9,449 bases of DNA from Sphingomonadales bacterium (lineage in GTDB: Bacteria; Pseudomonadota; Alphaproteobacteria; Sphingomonadales; Sphingomonadaceae), in NCBI GenBank assembly GCA_028868335.1, contig JAGWUU010000117.1, forward strand, positions 1 through 9,449, read 5' to 3'. The translations under genes and the position numbers were made by a program. Positions 1 to 7,874 of this stretch are shown here, piece after piece. Within the stretch, counting starts at the first letter, position 1, and every line of letters begins with the position of its first letter. Under the pieces are notes generated by a model. It saw nothing but the letters and a program-made list of their open reading frames with translations, was not told the DNA's origin and ran no database searches.

Positions 1-417
1 CAGGAAGATCACCACGCCCAGCAGCCAGATCATCTCGCGCGGGGCCTTGTACGAGCCGTAGTAGAAGCCGCGGAAAATATGGGCATAGACCACGACGAAG
101 AACGCCGAGGCGCCATTGGCGTGACCATAGCGCAACATCCAGCCGTAGTTGACGTCGCGCATGATGTGCTCGGTCGAATCGAAGGCTACCTGGGTGTTGC
201 CGCCGTAATGCATGGCGAGCACCACGCCGGTAACGATCTGGATCACCAGGCACAGCCCGGCGAGGAAACCGAAGTTCCAGAAATAATTCAGGTTGCGCGG
301 CACCTCGTACCCGCCGCCAACGGCGTTATAGACCAGGCGGGGAAGCGGCAGCTTTTCATCCATCCACACCATGAAGGGGTGGCTCGGCGTGTACTGTTTT
401 GCCCAGGGGAAGCTCAT
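1..417 (-). CDS. petB: Cytochrome b of the bc1 complex, N-terminal part (partial)
   Basis: This is the membrane subunit of ubiquinol:cytochrome c oxidoreductase (complex III), which carries the two b hemes and the quinol sites. The first 139 residues are present and the gene runs off the left edge. The segment LRYGHANGASAFF and the following VYAHIFRGFYYGSYKAPRE are classic helix-B cytochrome b sequence. His99 and His113, separated by 13 residues, are the expected axial ligands of the two hemes in this helix. Helix A lies around residues 48-70. The ATG at 417-415 is preceded by GAGG, which overlaps the petA stop codon, and only 11 nt separate the two genes, so they are cotranscribed and probably coupled. 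Helix D and the other two heme ligands lie outside the window, so it cannot be seen whether the gene is a plain cytochrome b or a fused b/c1 form. Confidence 0.97.
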   Translation of the reverse strand, partial: MSFPWAKQYTPSHPFMVWMDEKLPLPRLVYNAVGGGYEVPRNLNYFWNFGFLAGLCLVIQIVTGVVLAMHYGGNTQVAFDSTEHIMRDVNYGWMLRYGHANGASAFFVVVYAHIFRGFYYGSYKAPREMIWLLGVVIFL

Positions 418-428
418 CGTGGGGACCC

Positions 429-1016
429 TCAGCCGATCTTGACGATAGTGTCGGAGGTGAATTCGTAAGGCGGCACCTCAAGGTTCTTGGGAGCCGGGCC
501 TTTGCGGATGCGGGCGGCGGTATCGTACTGCGAACCATGGCATGGGCAGAAATAACCGCCGAATTCGCCCTTGGGCTCACCCTCGCCCGCGCCCAGCGGG
601 ACGCAGCCCAGGTGGGTACAGACGCCCATGGTAATCAGCCAGTTCTGATGGCCGGGCTTGGTGCGTTGGGCCAGGGTCTGGGGATCGCGCAGCGTTGCCA
701 CGTCGACCGCATTGGCTTCGGCGATTTCCTTGGGCGTCAGGTTGCGCACGAACAGCGGCTGCTTGCGGAACACGCGTTTGATCGCCTGGCCCGGCTGGAC
801 CTGGCTGACATCCACCTCGGCCGAGCTTTCGGCGAGAACGTCCGCCGAGGGAGCCATCTGGCTGATCAGCGGGTAGAGCGTAGCCAACCCCCCAACGCCC
901 GCTGCGCTGACCGCCGCGATGTTGATGAAATCGCGCCGCCGTACTCCTTCGCCGTCGGTGACGGCCGGAGTGGCGATGCCCGCATCTTGTGCCATGGTCG
1001 AACCAATCCTGTTCAT
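429..1016 (-). CDS. petA: Rieske iron-sulfur subunit of the cytochrome bc1 complex
   Basis: This is the 195-residue [2Fe-2S] subunit of ubiquinol:cytochrome c reductase, which takes the first electron from quinol and passes it to cytochrome c1. Both Rieske boxes are intact. CTHLGC at 133-138 gives ligands Cys133 and His135, and CPCHGS at 157-162 gives ligands Cys157 and His160. Cys138 and Cys159 are placed to form the stabilising disulfide. The N-terminus has a twin-arginine stretch (Arg26-Arg28, RRRDF) before a hydrophobic segment at about 30-50, the usual uncleaved Tat signal-anchor of bacterial Rieske proteins. The globular domain is therefore periplasmic. It is the first gene of the pet operon, with petB 11 nt downstream. 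An alternative ATG at codon 8 (995) also has an AGGA about 10 nt upstream. I kept the outer ATG, which has AAAGG just before it, but either is possible. Confidence 0.97.
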   Translation of the reverse strand: MNRIGSTMAQDAGIATPAVTDGEGVRRRDFINIAAVSAAGVGGLATLYPLISQMAPSADVLAESSAEVDVSQVQPGQAIKRVFRKQPLFVRNLTPKEIAEANAVDVATLRDPQTLAQRTKPGHQNWLITMGVCTHLGCVPLGAGEGEPKGEFGGYFCPCHGSQYDTAARIRKGPAPKNLEVPPYEFTSDTIVKIG

Positions 1017-1165
1017 TCCGCCTTTCCCACGAGAGCGCTGGCGCGACCCGGAGGAAAACGGTCCCTAAACCCTGTATGGGAAGCGCCCCGCGATGCCCCC
1101 CCCGTCTGCCCGTAGGCCAACCGCGGCCACACGGCAAGTGCCGCCCGTCCGAACGATTTGGCGCG

Positions 1166-1194
1166 CTGATAGACGGGGATTGCGGCGCTGCCAA
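1166..1194 (-). promoter_or_regulatory. Possible sigma70-type promoter for the pet operon
   Basis: On the minus strand TTGGCA (1194-1189) and TATCAG (1171-1166) are separated by exactly 17 nt. They match the -35 consensus at 5 of 6 positions and the -10 at 4 of 6. The site lies between the pgeF stop and the petA start and would give a leader of roughly 140-150 nt. The match was found by eye in GC-rich DNA, so it is only a candidate. Confidence 0.35.
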
Positions 1195-1239
1195 CTGCGA
1201 ATTTCGCACCGGCTGTTGTGCCTGTGGAAGGAAGCGAAA

Positions 1240-2004
1240 CTACAGCCCGATCAGGGAAATCTGGCGACCATAGCTCGCCTCGCCGCGATGGGTGGCACGA
1301 CGGAACGAATAGAAGCGCGCGGCATCGGGATATGTATCGAGCCCGAACCGCTCGGTCGTGCCGATTCCAGCACGTTCGAGCCGGTCGGCAACATAGCCTT
1401 CCAGATCGAACTGGAAATGTCCGGACTGTCCGGCCGCGAAGAATCGATCGCTGGAACTGTCGTCCATGCAGAACCTGTCGCGAAACCCCGCATCGACTTC
1501 ATAACTCGGCTGGGCGATGCAGGGGCCGACAGCCGCGACAATTCGTTCGCGACGCGCACCAAGCGCTTCCATCGCCGCGATTGTCGCATCGGTCACACCC
1601 GCGATGGCGCCCTTCCAGCCGGCATGGGCTGCGCCAACCACCCCGGCGTCGGCGTCCGCCAGCAGCACCGGGGCGCAATCCGCCGTAACAACGCCCAGCA
1701 CCAGTCCGGGCCGATCGGTCACCAAGGCATCGGCGTGCGGCCGTGCGGCATCGGGCCAGGGTTCGGTGACGGTCACGCAAACCGCGGAATGGACCTGATA
1801 GACCGTTGCAAGCCGCGCGCCGGGAAGAACCGCATCAACCGCCAGAAAGCGGTTTCGTTGCACCGCCTGATCGTCGTCGCCAGCGCCCAGCCCGACATTC
1901 AACCCGGCGACAACGCCCTTCGACACTCCCCCACGTCGCCCAAGGAAGCCGTGCGCCACACCTTCGAACGCGCGGGCGCGGAACACTTCGACCGGCTCAG
2001 CCAA
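1240..2004 (-). CDS. pgeF: Peptidoglycan editing factor PgeF (YfiH/laccase-domain family)
   Basis: This 254-residue protein belongs to the multicopper-oxidase-like YfiH/DUF152 family. Members have been described as purine nucleoside-acting enzymes and, in E. coli, as an editing factor that keeps wrong amino acids out of peptidoglycan. Family motifs appear in order: HGFLGRRGGVS (18-28), NVG (36-38), QVHS (70-73), TADCAPVLLAD (107-117), AHAGWKG (126-132), GPCI (160-163) and a C-terminal FYSFRR...GRQIS. His72, Cys110 and His127 fit the conserved metal-binding triad. The start is a TTG that overlaps the pepN stop by 8 bp, with AGGTGAG upstream. The overlap points to cotranscription with, and coupling to, pepN. 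No membrane segment or signal peptide is visible, so it should be cytoplasmic. The specific role in this organism is inferred from the family. Confidence 0.93.
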   Translation of the reverse strand: MAEPVEVFRARAFEGVAHGFLGRRGGVSKGVVAGLNVGLGAGDDDQAVQRNRFLAVDAVLPGARLATVYQVHSAVCVTVTEPWPDAARPHADALVTDRPGLVLGVVTADCAPVLLADADAGVVGAAHAGWKGAIAGVTDATIAAMEALGARRERIVAAVGPCIAQPSYEVDAGFRDRFCMDDSSSDRFFAAGQSGHFQFDLEGYVADRLERAGIGTTERFGLDTYPDAARFYSFRRATHRGEASYGRQISLIGL

Positions 2005-4651
2005 GGCTCTTGCTCACCTGTTCGAACGTATCTTTCGACAGCCCCGGCGTAGCGACGATCCGCTCGAGTTCTTCGCGCATCATCGCGGAGCGTTTCGGCT
2101 CGATCCGCCGCCAGCGCCCCAGCGGCGCGACGAAGCGCGCGGCGGTCTGGGCGTTGATCGGATCGAGCGCGATGATCAGGTCGGCGATCATGCGATAGCC
2201 TTCGCCATCCTCGGCATGGAAGGCGTGCGGCACGGTAAACGCCATGTAGAGCGCGCGAACCCGGTTGGGGTTGTGCAGGGTGAAATCCGGATGACGGGCC
2301 AGCGCCTTGACCTGTTCCACCACCTGCGGGTGGAGCGAACCCGCCTGAAGCGAGAACCACTTGTCGATGACCAGCGCATTGTCGGCGTAGCGCTCGTGAA
2401 ACGCGGCGAGCTTTTTCTCCCGCAACGGCGTTTCAAGTCCGGCAAGCACCATAAGCGCGCCCTGGCGATCCGTCATGTTGTCCGCTGCATCGTACTGTGC
2501 TGCGGCAAGTTGCGCGGCCAGTGCGGGCGCGGCGGCGGCGAGATAGACCAGCGCCTGCGTCTTGAGCTTGCGCGCGCCCCGCGCCTCGGCCGAAAGGCTG
2601 TAGGTTACGGCGCTGGCCCGCGCGTGCAGCGCGACGAGCGCGGCCTTCAGTTCAATGCCAAGCCAGGCCTTGAGCGCCTCGCGCTCCGCGTGGATCACGC
2701 CGGGATCCACCACCGCGATCTGCTCTGCCAGATAGGTCTCTCCCGGCAGGACCATCAGCTCGCCGCGCATGAGGTCATCCAGCGCGGGATCGGCGATCAC
2801 CGCGGCGAGCGCCCGCCCGATCGATTCGCGGCCCGCGTCGCGCTCCGCCGCGCAAAGCATCCCGCCGCCGGCGAGGGCGACCAGATGCTGCACGACAAGC
2901 TGCTGCATCGCCTCATAGCGGGCGAAGGGGTCATCATCGTGGGCGGCAAGGAACACCAGATCGGCATTGGACTGGTCGGCATCGACCGCGACGGGCGCAG
3001 AGAACCCACGGTTGATCGATAGGACGGGGCGAGTGGCGAATCCGGGAAACTTCAACTTCACTTCAGCTTTGTCGAGCGTCACCAATTCCTCGCCGCGATG
3101 CGCCCCGCCTTCGCGATCGAACAGCGCTATGCGCAAGGGGATGACCATGGGCTGCTTATCCGGTTGTCCGGGAGTCGGCGGCACTTCCTGCTTGAGGGTC
3201 AGCGTGGCCTCGCCATCGGCATGATCGAGGCGTGCCCCGACCTTCGGCGTGCCTGCCTGGGAATACCAGAGACGGAACTGGCCAAGGTCGATTCCCGCCC
3301 CGGCTTCGATCGCCCGCACGAAATCCTCGCAGGTCGCCGCCTCGCCATCATGGCGTTCGAAATAGAGGTCAGTGCCCCGGCGGAACCGTTCCGGGCCAAC
3401 CATGGTTCGCATCATGCGGATCACCTCGGCGCCCTTGTTATAGACCGTGGAGGTGTAGAAGTTGGAGATCTCCTGATAGGAATCGGGCCGGATCGGATGG
3501 GCCAGCGGCCCCGAATCCTCGGGGAACTGGGCGGCGCGCAGCACGCGCACGTCCTCGATCCGCTTGACGCTCTCGCTCCCCATGTCCTGGCTGAACAACT
3601 GGTCGCGCAACACGGTGAAGCCTTCCTTGAGGCTGAGCTGGAACCAGTCGCGGCAGGTTACGCGATTGCCCGACCAGTTGTGGAAGTATTCGTGGGCAAC
3701 CACGCCCTCGATCCCGTCATAATCCATGTCGGTAGCGGTGTCGGGTTCGGCAAGGACGTAGCGGGTATTGAAGACGTTGAGGCCCTTGTTCTCCATCGCC
3801 CCCATGTTGAAATCGGACACGGCGACGATGTTGAACAGGTCGAGATCGTATTCGCGGCCGAATACCTGCTCATCCCACCTCATAGAATCTTTCAACGCCT
3901 TCATGGCGTGATGGGTGCGATCCTGATCGCCCTCGCGGACAAATATGTTGAGCGCTACCTTGCGCCCTGACATCGTGACGAAACTGTCGGTATTGGCGAC
4001 AAGATCACCCGCGACGAGGGCGAACAGATAGCTGGGCTTGGGCCAGGGATCGTGCCATTCCGCCCAATGGGTTCCAGCCTCGCCCTCGCCGCTGGCGATG
4101 CAGTTGCCGTTCGACAGCAGCACCGGGAATGCAGCCTTGTTACCGCTCATCCGCACCGAATAGGTGGACAGGACGTCTGGACGGTCCGGGTGGAAGATGA
4201 TCCGGCGAAACCCTTCGGACTCGCACTGCGTGCAGAGCATTCCGTTCGAAGCGTAGAGGCCCATCAACTGGCTGTTGGCGGCGGGATTGATCCGGGTACC
4301 GATCGTCACCTCATGCGAATCGCCGGGCAGATCGAGCAGCAGTTCGGGGCCGTCCATTCGCCAGGTGTTGATCGCCACGCCATCGACCACCACCGATTCG
4401 GGCTTAAGCCCGTCACCTGCGAGGCGGAGGATGGTGGTGCCATCGCCCGCCGGATTGCGCGCAACCGAAAGCCGGGCCTCGACTCGCGTGTCGTCCAGCC
4501 CCAGCGCGAAATCGAGCGCCACCTGCGGTACGAGCCAGGCGGGTGGGCGATAGTCCTCGCGGCGAATCGTCGCCGGGACAGGCGGCGTTGCGGCGGCATC
4601 CGCCGTTCCGGGGTTGGCGGCGGGGTCGGTGTGTCTGCTGGCGATGTCCAT
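1997..4651 (-). CDS. pepN: Aminopeptidase N (M1 family zinc metallopeptidase)
   Basis: This 884-residue enzyme removes N-terminal amino acids from peptides in the cytoplasm. Its length is close to the about 870 residues of E. coli PepN. The exopeptidase motif GAMEN is at 284-288. The zinc site is HEYFHNW, with His320, Glu321 (catalytic) and His324, and Glu343 in LKEGF exactly 19 residues after the second histidine. Tyr404 in TVYNKGAEV is the expected transition-state tyrosine. The first 30 or so residues are a low-complexity Ala/Pro-rich extension before the family-typical REDYRPPAWLVP. No signal peptide is seen. The ATG at 4651 is preceded by GGGTAGGCGG and faces a divergent epimerase gene. 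The 3' end overlaps pgeF by 8 bp. All catalytic residues checked are present, so it should be active. Confidence 0.97.
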   Translation of the reverse strand: MDIASRHTDPAANPGTADAAATPPVPATIRREDYRPPAWLVPQVALDFALGLDDTRVEARLSVARNPAGDGTTILRLAGDGLKPESVVVDGVAINTWRMDGPELLLDLPGDSHEVTIGTRINPAANSQLMGLYASNGMLCTQCESEGFRRIIFHPDRPDVLSTYSVRMSGNKAAFPVLLSNGNCIASGEGEAGTHWAEWHDPWPKPSYLFALVAGDLVANTDSFVTMSGRKVALNIFVREGDQDRTHHAMKALKDSMRWDEQVFGREYDLDLFNIVAVSDFNMGAMENKGLNVFNTRYVLAEPDTATDMDYDGIEGVVAHEYFHNWSGNRVTCRDWFQLSLKEGFTVLRDQLFSQDMGSESVKRIEDVRVLRAAQFPEDSGPLAHPIRPDSYQEISNFYTSTVYNKGAEVIRMMRTMVGPERFRRGTDLYFERHDGEAATCEDFVRAIEAGAGIDLGQFRLWYSQAGTPKVGARLDHADGEATLTLKQEVPPTPGQPDKQPMVIPLRIALFDREGGAHRGEELVTLDKAEVKLKFPGFATRPVLSINRGFSAPVAVDADQSNADLVFLAAHDDDPFARYEAMQQLVVQHLVALAGGGMLCAAERDAGRESIGRALAAVIADPALDDLMRGELMVLPGETYLAEQIAVVDPGVIHAEREALKAWLGIELKAALVALHARASAVTYSLSAEARGARKLKTQALVYLAAAAPALAAQLAAAQYDAADNMTDRQGALMVLAGLETPLREKKLAAFHERYADNALVIDKWFSLQAGSLHPQVVEQVKALARHPDFTLHNPNRVRALYMAFTVPHAFHAEDGEGYRMIADLIIALDPINAQTAARFVAPLGRWRRIEPKRSAMMREELERIVATPGLSKDTFEQVSKSLG
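2013..2019 (-). promoter_or_regulatory. Ribosome binding site that supports the TTG start of pgeF
   Basis: AGGTGAG lies inside the last codons of pepN, with AGGTG ending 10 nt before the TTG at 2004. The only nearby alternative, GTG at codon 7, would be about 28 nt away. This favours TTG as the real start. Confidence 0.6.
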
Positions 4652-4678
4652 CCGCCTACCCTACCCGTTGGCATTGCT

Positions 4679-4716
4679 CGAAGTCGAGACACGTTCCGCG
4701 TCGTCTCTCGACTTCG
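4679..4716. repeat. Perfect 11-bp inverted repeat between divergent pepN and epimerase genes
   Basis: CGAAGTCGAGA (4679-4689) and its exact complement TCTCGACTTCG (4706-4716) flank a 16-nt spacer. The repeat occupies the middle of the 91-bp region between the two divergent start codons, where both promoters must lie. It could be an operator for both genes or a copy of a dispersed palindromic repeat. It has no T-tract, so it is not a typical terminator. Confidence 0.75.
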
Positions 4717-4742
4717 CCCGACGCCGACGGCATTGGAGGCGG

Positions 4743-5522
4743 ATGCGGCGCATTTTCATCTTCGGACTTGGTTATACCGCCAGCCGGATCGCCTCGGCGC
4801 TGGCCGTTGAAGGATGGGAAATCGTCTCGACCGGGCGCGACGGCACGCTGAACTTCGACGATGCGGCGAACGTCCGGCTGGCCCTGGCCGATTCGGATTG
4901 CGTCCTTTCCTCCATTCCACCCGAAGGAACCGGGTGTGACCCTGTCCTTGATGCCTATGGCGACGCCGTAGCGGGCAAACAGGTGGTCTATCTGTCGTCA
5001 ACGGGGGTCTATGGCGACACTGCGGGCGCCTGGGTGGACGAAAGCGCGCCGATTGGCGTCGGCCGCCGCACAGCCCGGGCCGGGGCCGATACCAGGTGGT
5101 TGGAATTGGGGGCGCGCGTGTTGCGGCTACCGGGAATCTACGGCCCCGATCGCTCGGCGCTTGAAAGGGTCCGGACCGGCCATGCCCATCGCATCGACCT
5201 GCCGGAGCAGGTGTTCAGCCGGATTCATGTCGACGATATAGTGAGCGCCACTGCGCTGGCACTGAACGCTCCCGCCGGGGCCTACAATCTCGCGGACGAC
5301 CTGCCGACCAGCCAGAATGCCGTCATCGAGGAGGCGTGCCGTCTGCTTGGTCTTGCCCCGCCCCCGCTCCAGAGCCTCGACGAAGCCGGCCTTTCACCCA
5401 TGGCCCGCGCGTTCTATGCGGAGAACCGCCGCGTCGCCAACGCCAAGGCACGCCGTGTGCTCGGCTGGCGGCCACGTTATCCGACCTATCGTGAAGGACT
5501 ACGTAGTCTAGTCGCGTCCTGA
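4743..5522 (+). CDS. Atypical short-chain dehydrogenase / NAD-dependent epimerase family protein
   Basis: This 259-residue Rossmann-fold protein resembles the YeeZ-like atypical SDRs. An N-terminal dinucleotide-binding motif, FGLGYTASRIA, lies at 7-17. Other extended-SDR landmarks follow: YLSSTGVYGD (83-92), LRLPGIYGP (127-135), FSRIHVDDIV (158-167) and YNLADD (181-186). The C-terminal segment ends with VLGWRPRYPTYREGL, also seen in sugar-nucleotide epimerases. The usual YxxxK catalytic pair is not evident; the corresponding region reads RRTARAGADTRWLE, so it may not be a classical epimerase or dehydrogenase. Its substrate is unknown. The frame is open farther upstream, but the ATG at 4743 has GGAGG before it and begins directly at the Rossmann strand. 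The last 15 bp overlap the end of the convergent transporter gene. Confidence 0.88.
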   Translation: MRRIFIFGLGYTASRIASALAVEGWEIVSTGRDGTLNFDDAANVRLALADSDCVLSSIPPEGTGCDPVLDAYGDAVAGKQVVYLSSTGVYGDTAGAWVDESAPIGVGRRTARAGADTRWLELGARVLRLPGIYGPDRSALERVRTGHAHRIDLPEQVFSRIHVDDIVSATALALNAPAGAYNLADDLPTSQNAVIEEACRLLGLAPPPLQSLDEAGLSPMARAFYAENRRVANAKARRVLGWRPRYPTYREGLRSLVAS

Positions 5523-6404
5523 CAGCGCGATCAGCAGCCCGACCATCGCCACCATTGCGCCGCTCGCCGCCAACGTGGTCCAGCGATAGCCCTCGAACAG
5601 CGTCGACAACGCCATGGCCACGATCGGCACGGCGACCCCGTTGTAGGCCGCCTTGCCCGGCCCCCAATCACGGATAAGCTGTGAGTAGAGCGGAAAGGTC
5701 AGCGCCGACCCGACCAGCCCGAGATAACCGATCCCGGCAATGTAGCCGGGGCGTGAATCGATCACCGGGTGGCCTGCCGCGACCAGCGCATAGCCGATGC
5801 TCGCCGCGACACCCCAGACCATTCCCCAGGCAACCAGCGAAGCGACCGGCACCTGTCGCGCGGTCGGGGTGGCCTGAAGCAGGTTGCCTACCGAGACCGA
5901 AAGGATCGCCATGCTGACCAGGCCTGCCCCGGTCAGCACCCCAGCGGAATGCGGGGCAACCCGGTATTCATGGAGCATCAGCAATGCGATTCCCGCGAGG
6001 GCGACGATGGACCCGGCCATGAACCGCGCGGAGATCGGCGTTTTCAGCACGATCCGGGCGAGAACGGCGTTGGGAACGATCATCAGCGCAAAGATGACGG
6101 CGACCAGCCCGGAAGTGAGGAAATGCTCCGAGCGGTAGATCAACTGGAAGTTGATGCTGAACTGGAACAGTCCCATCGCCATGGCGAGAACCTGCTCGCG
6201 CCGCGAGAGCTTGAGCCGGTCGCGGCGAAACAGGGCAACGACCATCATCGCAACGGCGGCGAGAATAAAGCGCCAGACCACCGACCAGGCGGCGGGAACG
6301 GTGCCGATCTGGTCCTTGATCACCAGCCAGGTCGACCCCCAGACCAGCGCAAGGACGATGAAAGCTCCGATCGAGCGCACCTGATGGGCCGGGGCCGAGG
6401 TCAC
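5508..6404 (-). CDS. EamA/DMT-superfamily transporter
   Basis: This 298-residue integral inner-membrane protein has the usual size and about ten hydrophobic helices of the drug/metabolite transporter superfamily, arranged as two EamA repeats (about 12-137 and 155-296). The first helix carries VWGSTW (21-26), a hallmark of this family. The C-terminal half has GSALTFPLYSQLI and the family-typical end where the last helix follows a short loop. The substrate cannot be read from sequence; relatives export amino acids or metabolites. The start is GTG at 6404. It overlaps the threonine aldolase stop in a GTGA arrangement, and no strong ribosome binding site is visible, which suggests translational coupling to the aldolase gene. 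The 3' end overlaps the convergent epimerase gene by 15 bp, so no intergenic terminator is possible there. Confidence 0.93.
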   Translation of the reverse strand: MTSAPAHQVRSIGAFIVLALVWGSTWLVIKDQIGTVPAAWSVVWRFILAAVAMMVVALFRRDRLKLSRREQVLAMAMGLFQFSINFQLIYRSEHFLTSGLVAVIFALMIVPNAVLARIVLKTPISARFMAGSIVALAGIALLMLHEYRVAPHSAGVLTGAGLVSMAILSVSVGNLLQATPTARQVPVASLVAWGMVWGVAASIGYALVAAGHPVIDSRPGYIAGIGYLGLVGSALTFPLYSQLIRDWGPGKAAYNGVAVPIVAMALSTLFEGYRWTTLAASGAMVAMVGLLIALSGRD

Positions 6405-7396
6405 AGCTGGCGAATCGCCCGCGCAAGGTCTGCAACATGAGTGGCATCGCTATTCCACGCGGTAACCAGCCGGGCTGCGTCATTGCCCCAATCGTAGAAT
6501 GCAAAACCCTGGGCACGCAGCGCGGCCCGCTCGGGCGCAGTTACCTTGAGAAACACTTCGTTCGCCTCGACCGGGTGAAGCAGCCGGTTCCCCGCCGCGA
6601 GCGCCAGTTCCCCCGCTGCGGCATTGGCGGCTCGGCCGTTGGCGAGCCACAGATCGCCCTCCAGCAAGGCGAGGATCTGCGCGGCGAGGTAACGCCCCTT
6701 GGATTGCAAGTGACCGGCCCGCTTGCGGCGATAGCGCGCGACATCGGCTAGCGAGGGCTCAAAGAATACCAGCGCCTCTGCGCTCATCCCTCCATTCTTG
6801 ACGCAGCCGAATGACAGCGCTGCCGCACCCTGGCAGGCCTGCCACGGATCACACCCGAGGTAGGCGACCGCATTGGCGAAACGCGCTCCATCGACGTGGA
6901 GAGACAAGCCCAGCCGCCGCGCCGTTTCGGCGATGGCCGCGACTTCGTGCGGCTTGTAGGTGCAGCCCAGTTCGCTGGTCTGGGTAATCGAGACGGCATG
7001 GGGCTGAACCTCATGCACGTCACGCTCGATCATTGCGCGGATTCGCTCGATTTCCGCGGGCGCCAGCCTGGCGTCTTCCCCATCGGCAAGGATCAGCTTG
7101 GCGCCATGGGTGAAGAAGGCCGGAGCTCCGCCCTCGTGATGTTCGATATGCGCCTGCCGGTGGCAGATGATCCCCCCGTGCGGAGGCACCATGGCCGCCA
7201 GCGCCAGGCAGTTCGCGGCCGTTCCCGACGCTACCCACAGCGCGACGCAATCGCGCCCGAACAGATCGGAGAAGGCAGCATCGAGCCGCTGGCTCAACGC
7301 ATCCCCGTCGTAGGGCGAATCGCTCGCATCGGCGCGGTGCATCGCGTCCCAAACGGCGGGATGAACGGCGGCGGCATTGTCGGAGAGGAATTGCAT
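6401..7396 (-). CDS. ltaE: Low-specificity L-threonine aldolase family protein
   Basis: This 331-residue PLP-dependent fold-type I enzyme is expected to cleave L-threonine or allo-threonine to glycine and acetaldehyde in the cytoplasm. Features are FLSDNAA at the N-terminus, the PLP phosphate-binding SGTAAN (57-62), HIEHHEGGAPAFF (83-95), HVDGAR (167-172) with Asp169 facing the PLP ring nitrogen, and SFGCVKNGG with the Schiff-base lysine at 200. A GTG two codons upstream (7402) is possible, but AGGTGG sits at 7404-7399 with good spacing for the ATG at 7396 and would overlap the GTG itself. The transporter gene follows with a 4-bp overlap, so the pair is probably one operon; the transporter might move a related amino acid, but that is inference. 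Some relatives act on other beta-hydroxy amino acids. Confidence 0.9.
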   Translation of the reverse strand: MQFLSDNAAAVHPAVWDAMHRADASDSPYDGDALSQRLDAAFSDLFGRDCVALWVASGTAANCLALAAMVPPHGGIICHRQAHIEHHEGGAPAFFTHGAKLILADGEDARLAPAEIERIRAMIERDVHEVQPHAVSITQTSELGCTYKPHEVAAIAETARRLGLSLHVDGARFANAVAYLGCDPWQACQGAAALSFGCVKNGGMSAEALVFFEPSLADVARYRRKRAGHLQSKGRYLAAQILALLEGDLWLANGRAANAAAGELALAAGNRLLHPVEANEVFLKVTAPERAALRAQGFAFYDWGNDAARLVTAWNSDATHVADLARAIRQL

Positions 7397-7448
7397 CGCC
7401 ACCTAGGCATGAAAGGGCGTCGTCGCGCCGTCAAGCAGGAGTACCGCA

Positions 7449-7739
7449 ATGAGCCAAGTCACCATCACCCGTCACGGCGACGGAGCGGCAGGCGAATACC
7501 ACGCGCACCTGGCCGGCGAATCGCTGATCGGACGGTTGACCTGGATCACGCGGGACGGCGTGCGGATCGCCGAACACACCCTGGTCCCGGCCGCGATCGG
7601 CGGCCGCGGTGTTGCTGCCCGTCTGGTGGAGGCAATGGTCGAGGATGCGCGGCGCGAACATTTCCACATCGATCCCGCATGCAGCTATGTCGATGCCGCC
7701 TTCCGACGGCATCCCGAATGGGCCGATTTGCTGGCCTGA
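7449..7739 (+). CDS. Small YidJ-like GNAT family N-acetyltransferase
   Basis: This 96-residue single-domain protein resembles the minimal GCN5-related acetyltransferases of the YidJ/At1g77540 type, which are normally 90-110 residues long. The diagnostic run is HTLVPAAIGGRGVAARLVEA (43-62), where GGRGVA forms the acetyl-CoA pyrophosphate loop. It is followed by a conserved cysteine in ACSYVDAAF (77-85) and by RRHPEWADLL (86-95), matching the family ending with Cys-x-Tyr-Val and His-Pro-Glu. The acceptor substrate is unknown. AGGAG at 7437-7441 is 7 nt before the ATG, an excellent ribosome binding site. The gene is divergent from the threonine aldolase with only 52 bp between starts, so their promoters must overlap. 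It is the last clearly housekeeping-type gene before the accessory region. Confidence 0.9.
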   Translation: MSQVTITRHGDGAAGEYHAHLAGESLIGRLTWITRDGVRIAEHTLVPAAIGGRGVAARLVEAMVEDARREHFHIDPACSYVDAAFRRHPEWADLLA

Positions 7740-7874
7740 CGGCGCCACGATGCGGCTCGTCACCCAAGGTTAACGATTTGGCATTGGTCGGCAGCTATAG
7801 TCCGTAACGCGCACTTTACCGGTCATGCGTATCCTGAGTGGCGACCGGGGAGGCACGCACACGGAGCCAAGGCC

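Noticed and set aside
1200..1239. Terminator after pgeF
   Set aside because: Only a 4-bp GCAC/GTGC stem could be found and no T-run follows it.
1093..2052. 319-codon open frame on the plus strand opposite pgeF
   Set aside because: It is a shadow of the clearly recognised pgeF gene, rich in Arg/Pro/His/Gly as typical for antisense frames in GC-rich DNA.
3098..3970. 290-codon open frame on the plus strand opposite pepN
   Set aside because: It is antisense to the pepN catalytic domain, whose motifs are all intact. No independent motif is seen.
7740..7874. Full promoter for the small ORF
   Set aside because: TATAGT at 7796-7801 is a good -10, but no sequence close to TTGACA is found 16-18 nt upstream, so it is mentioned only as weak support.
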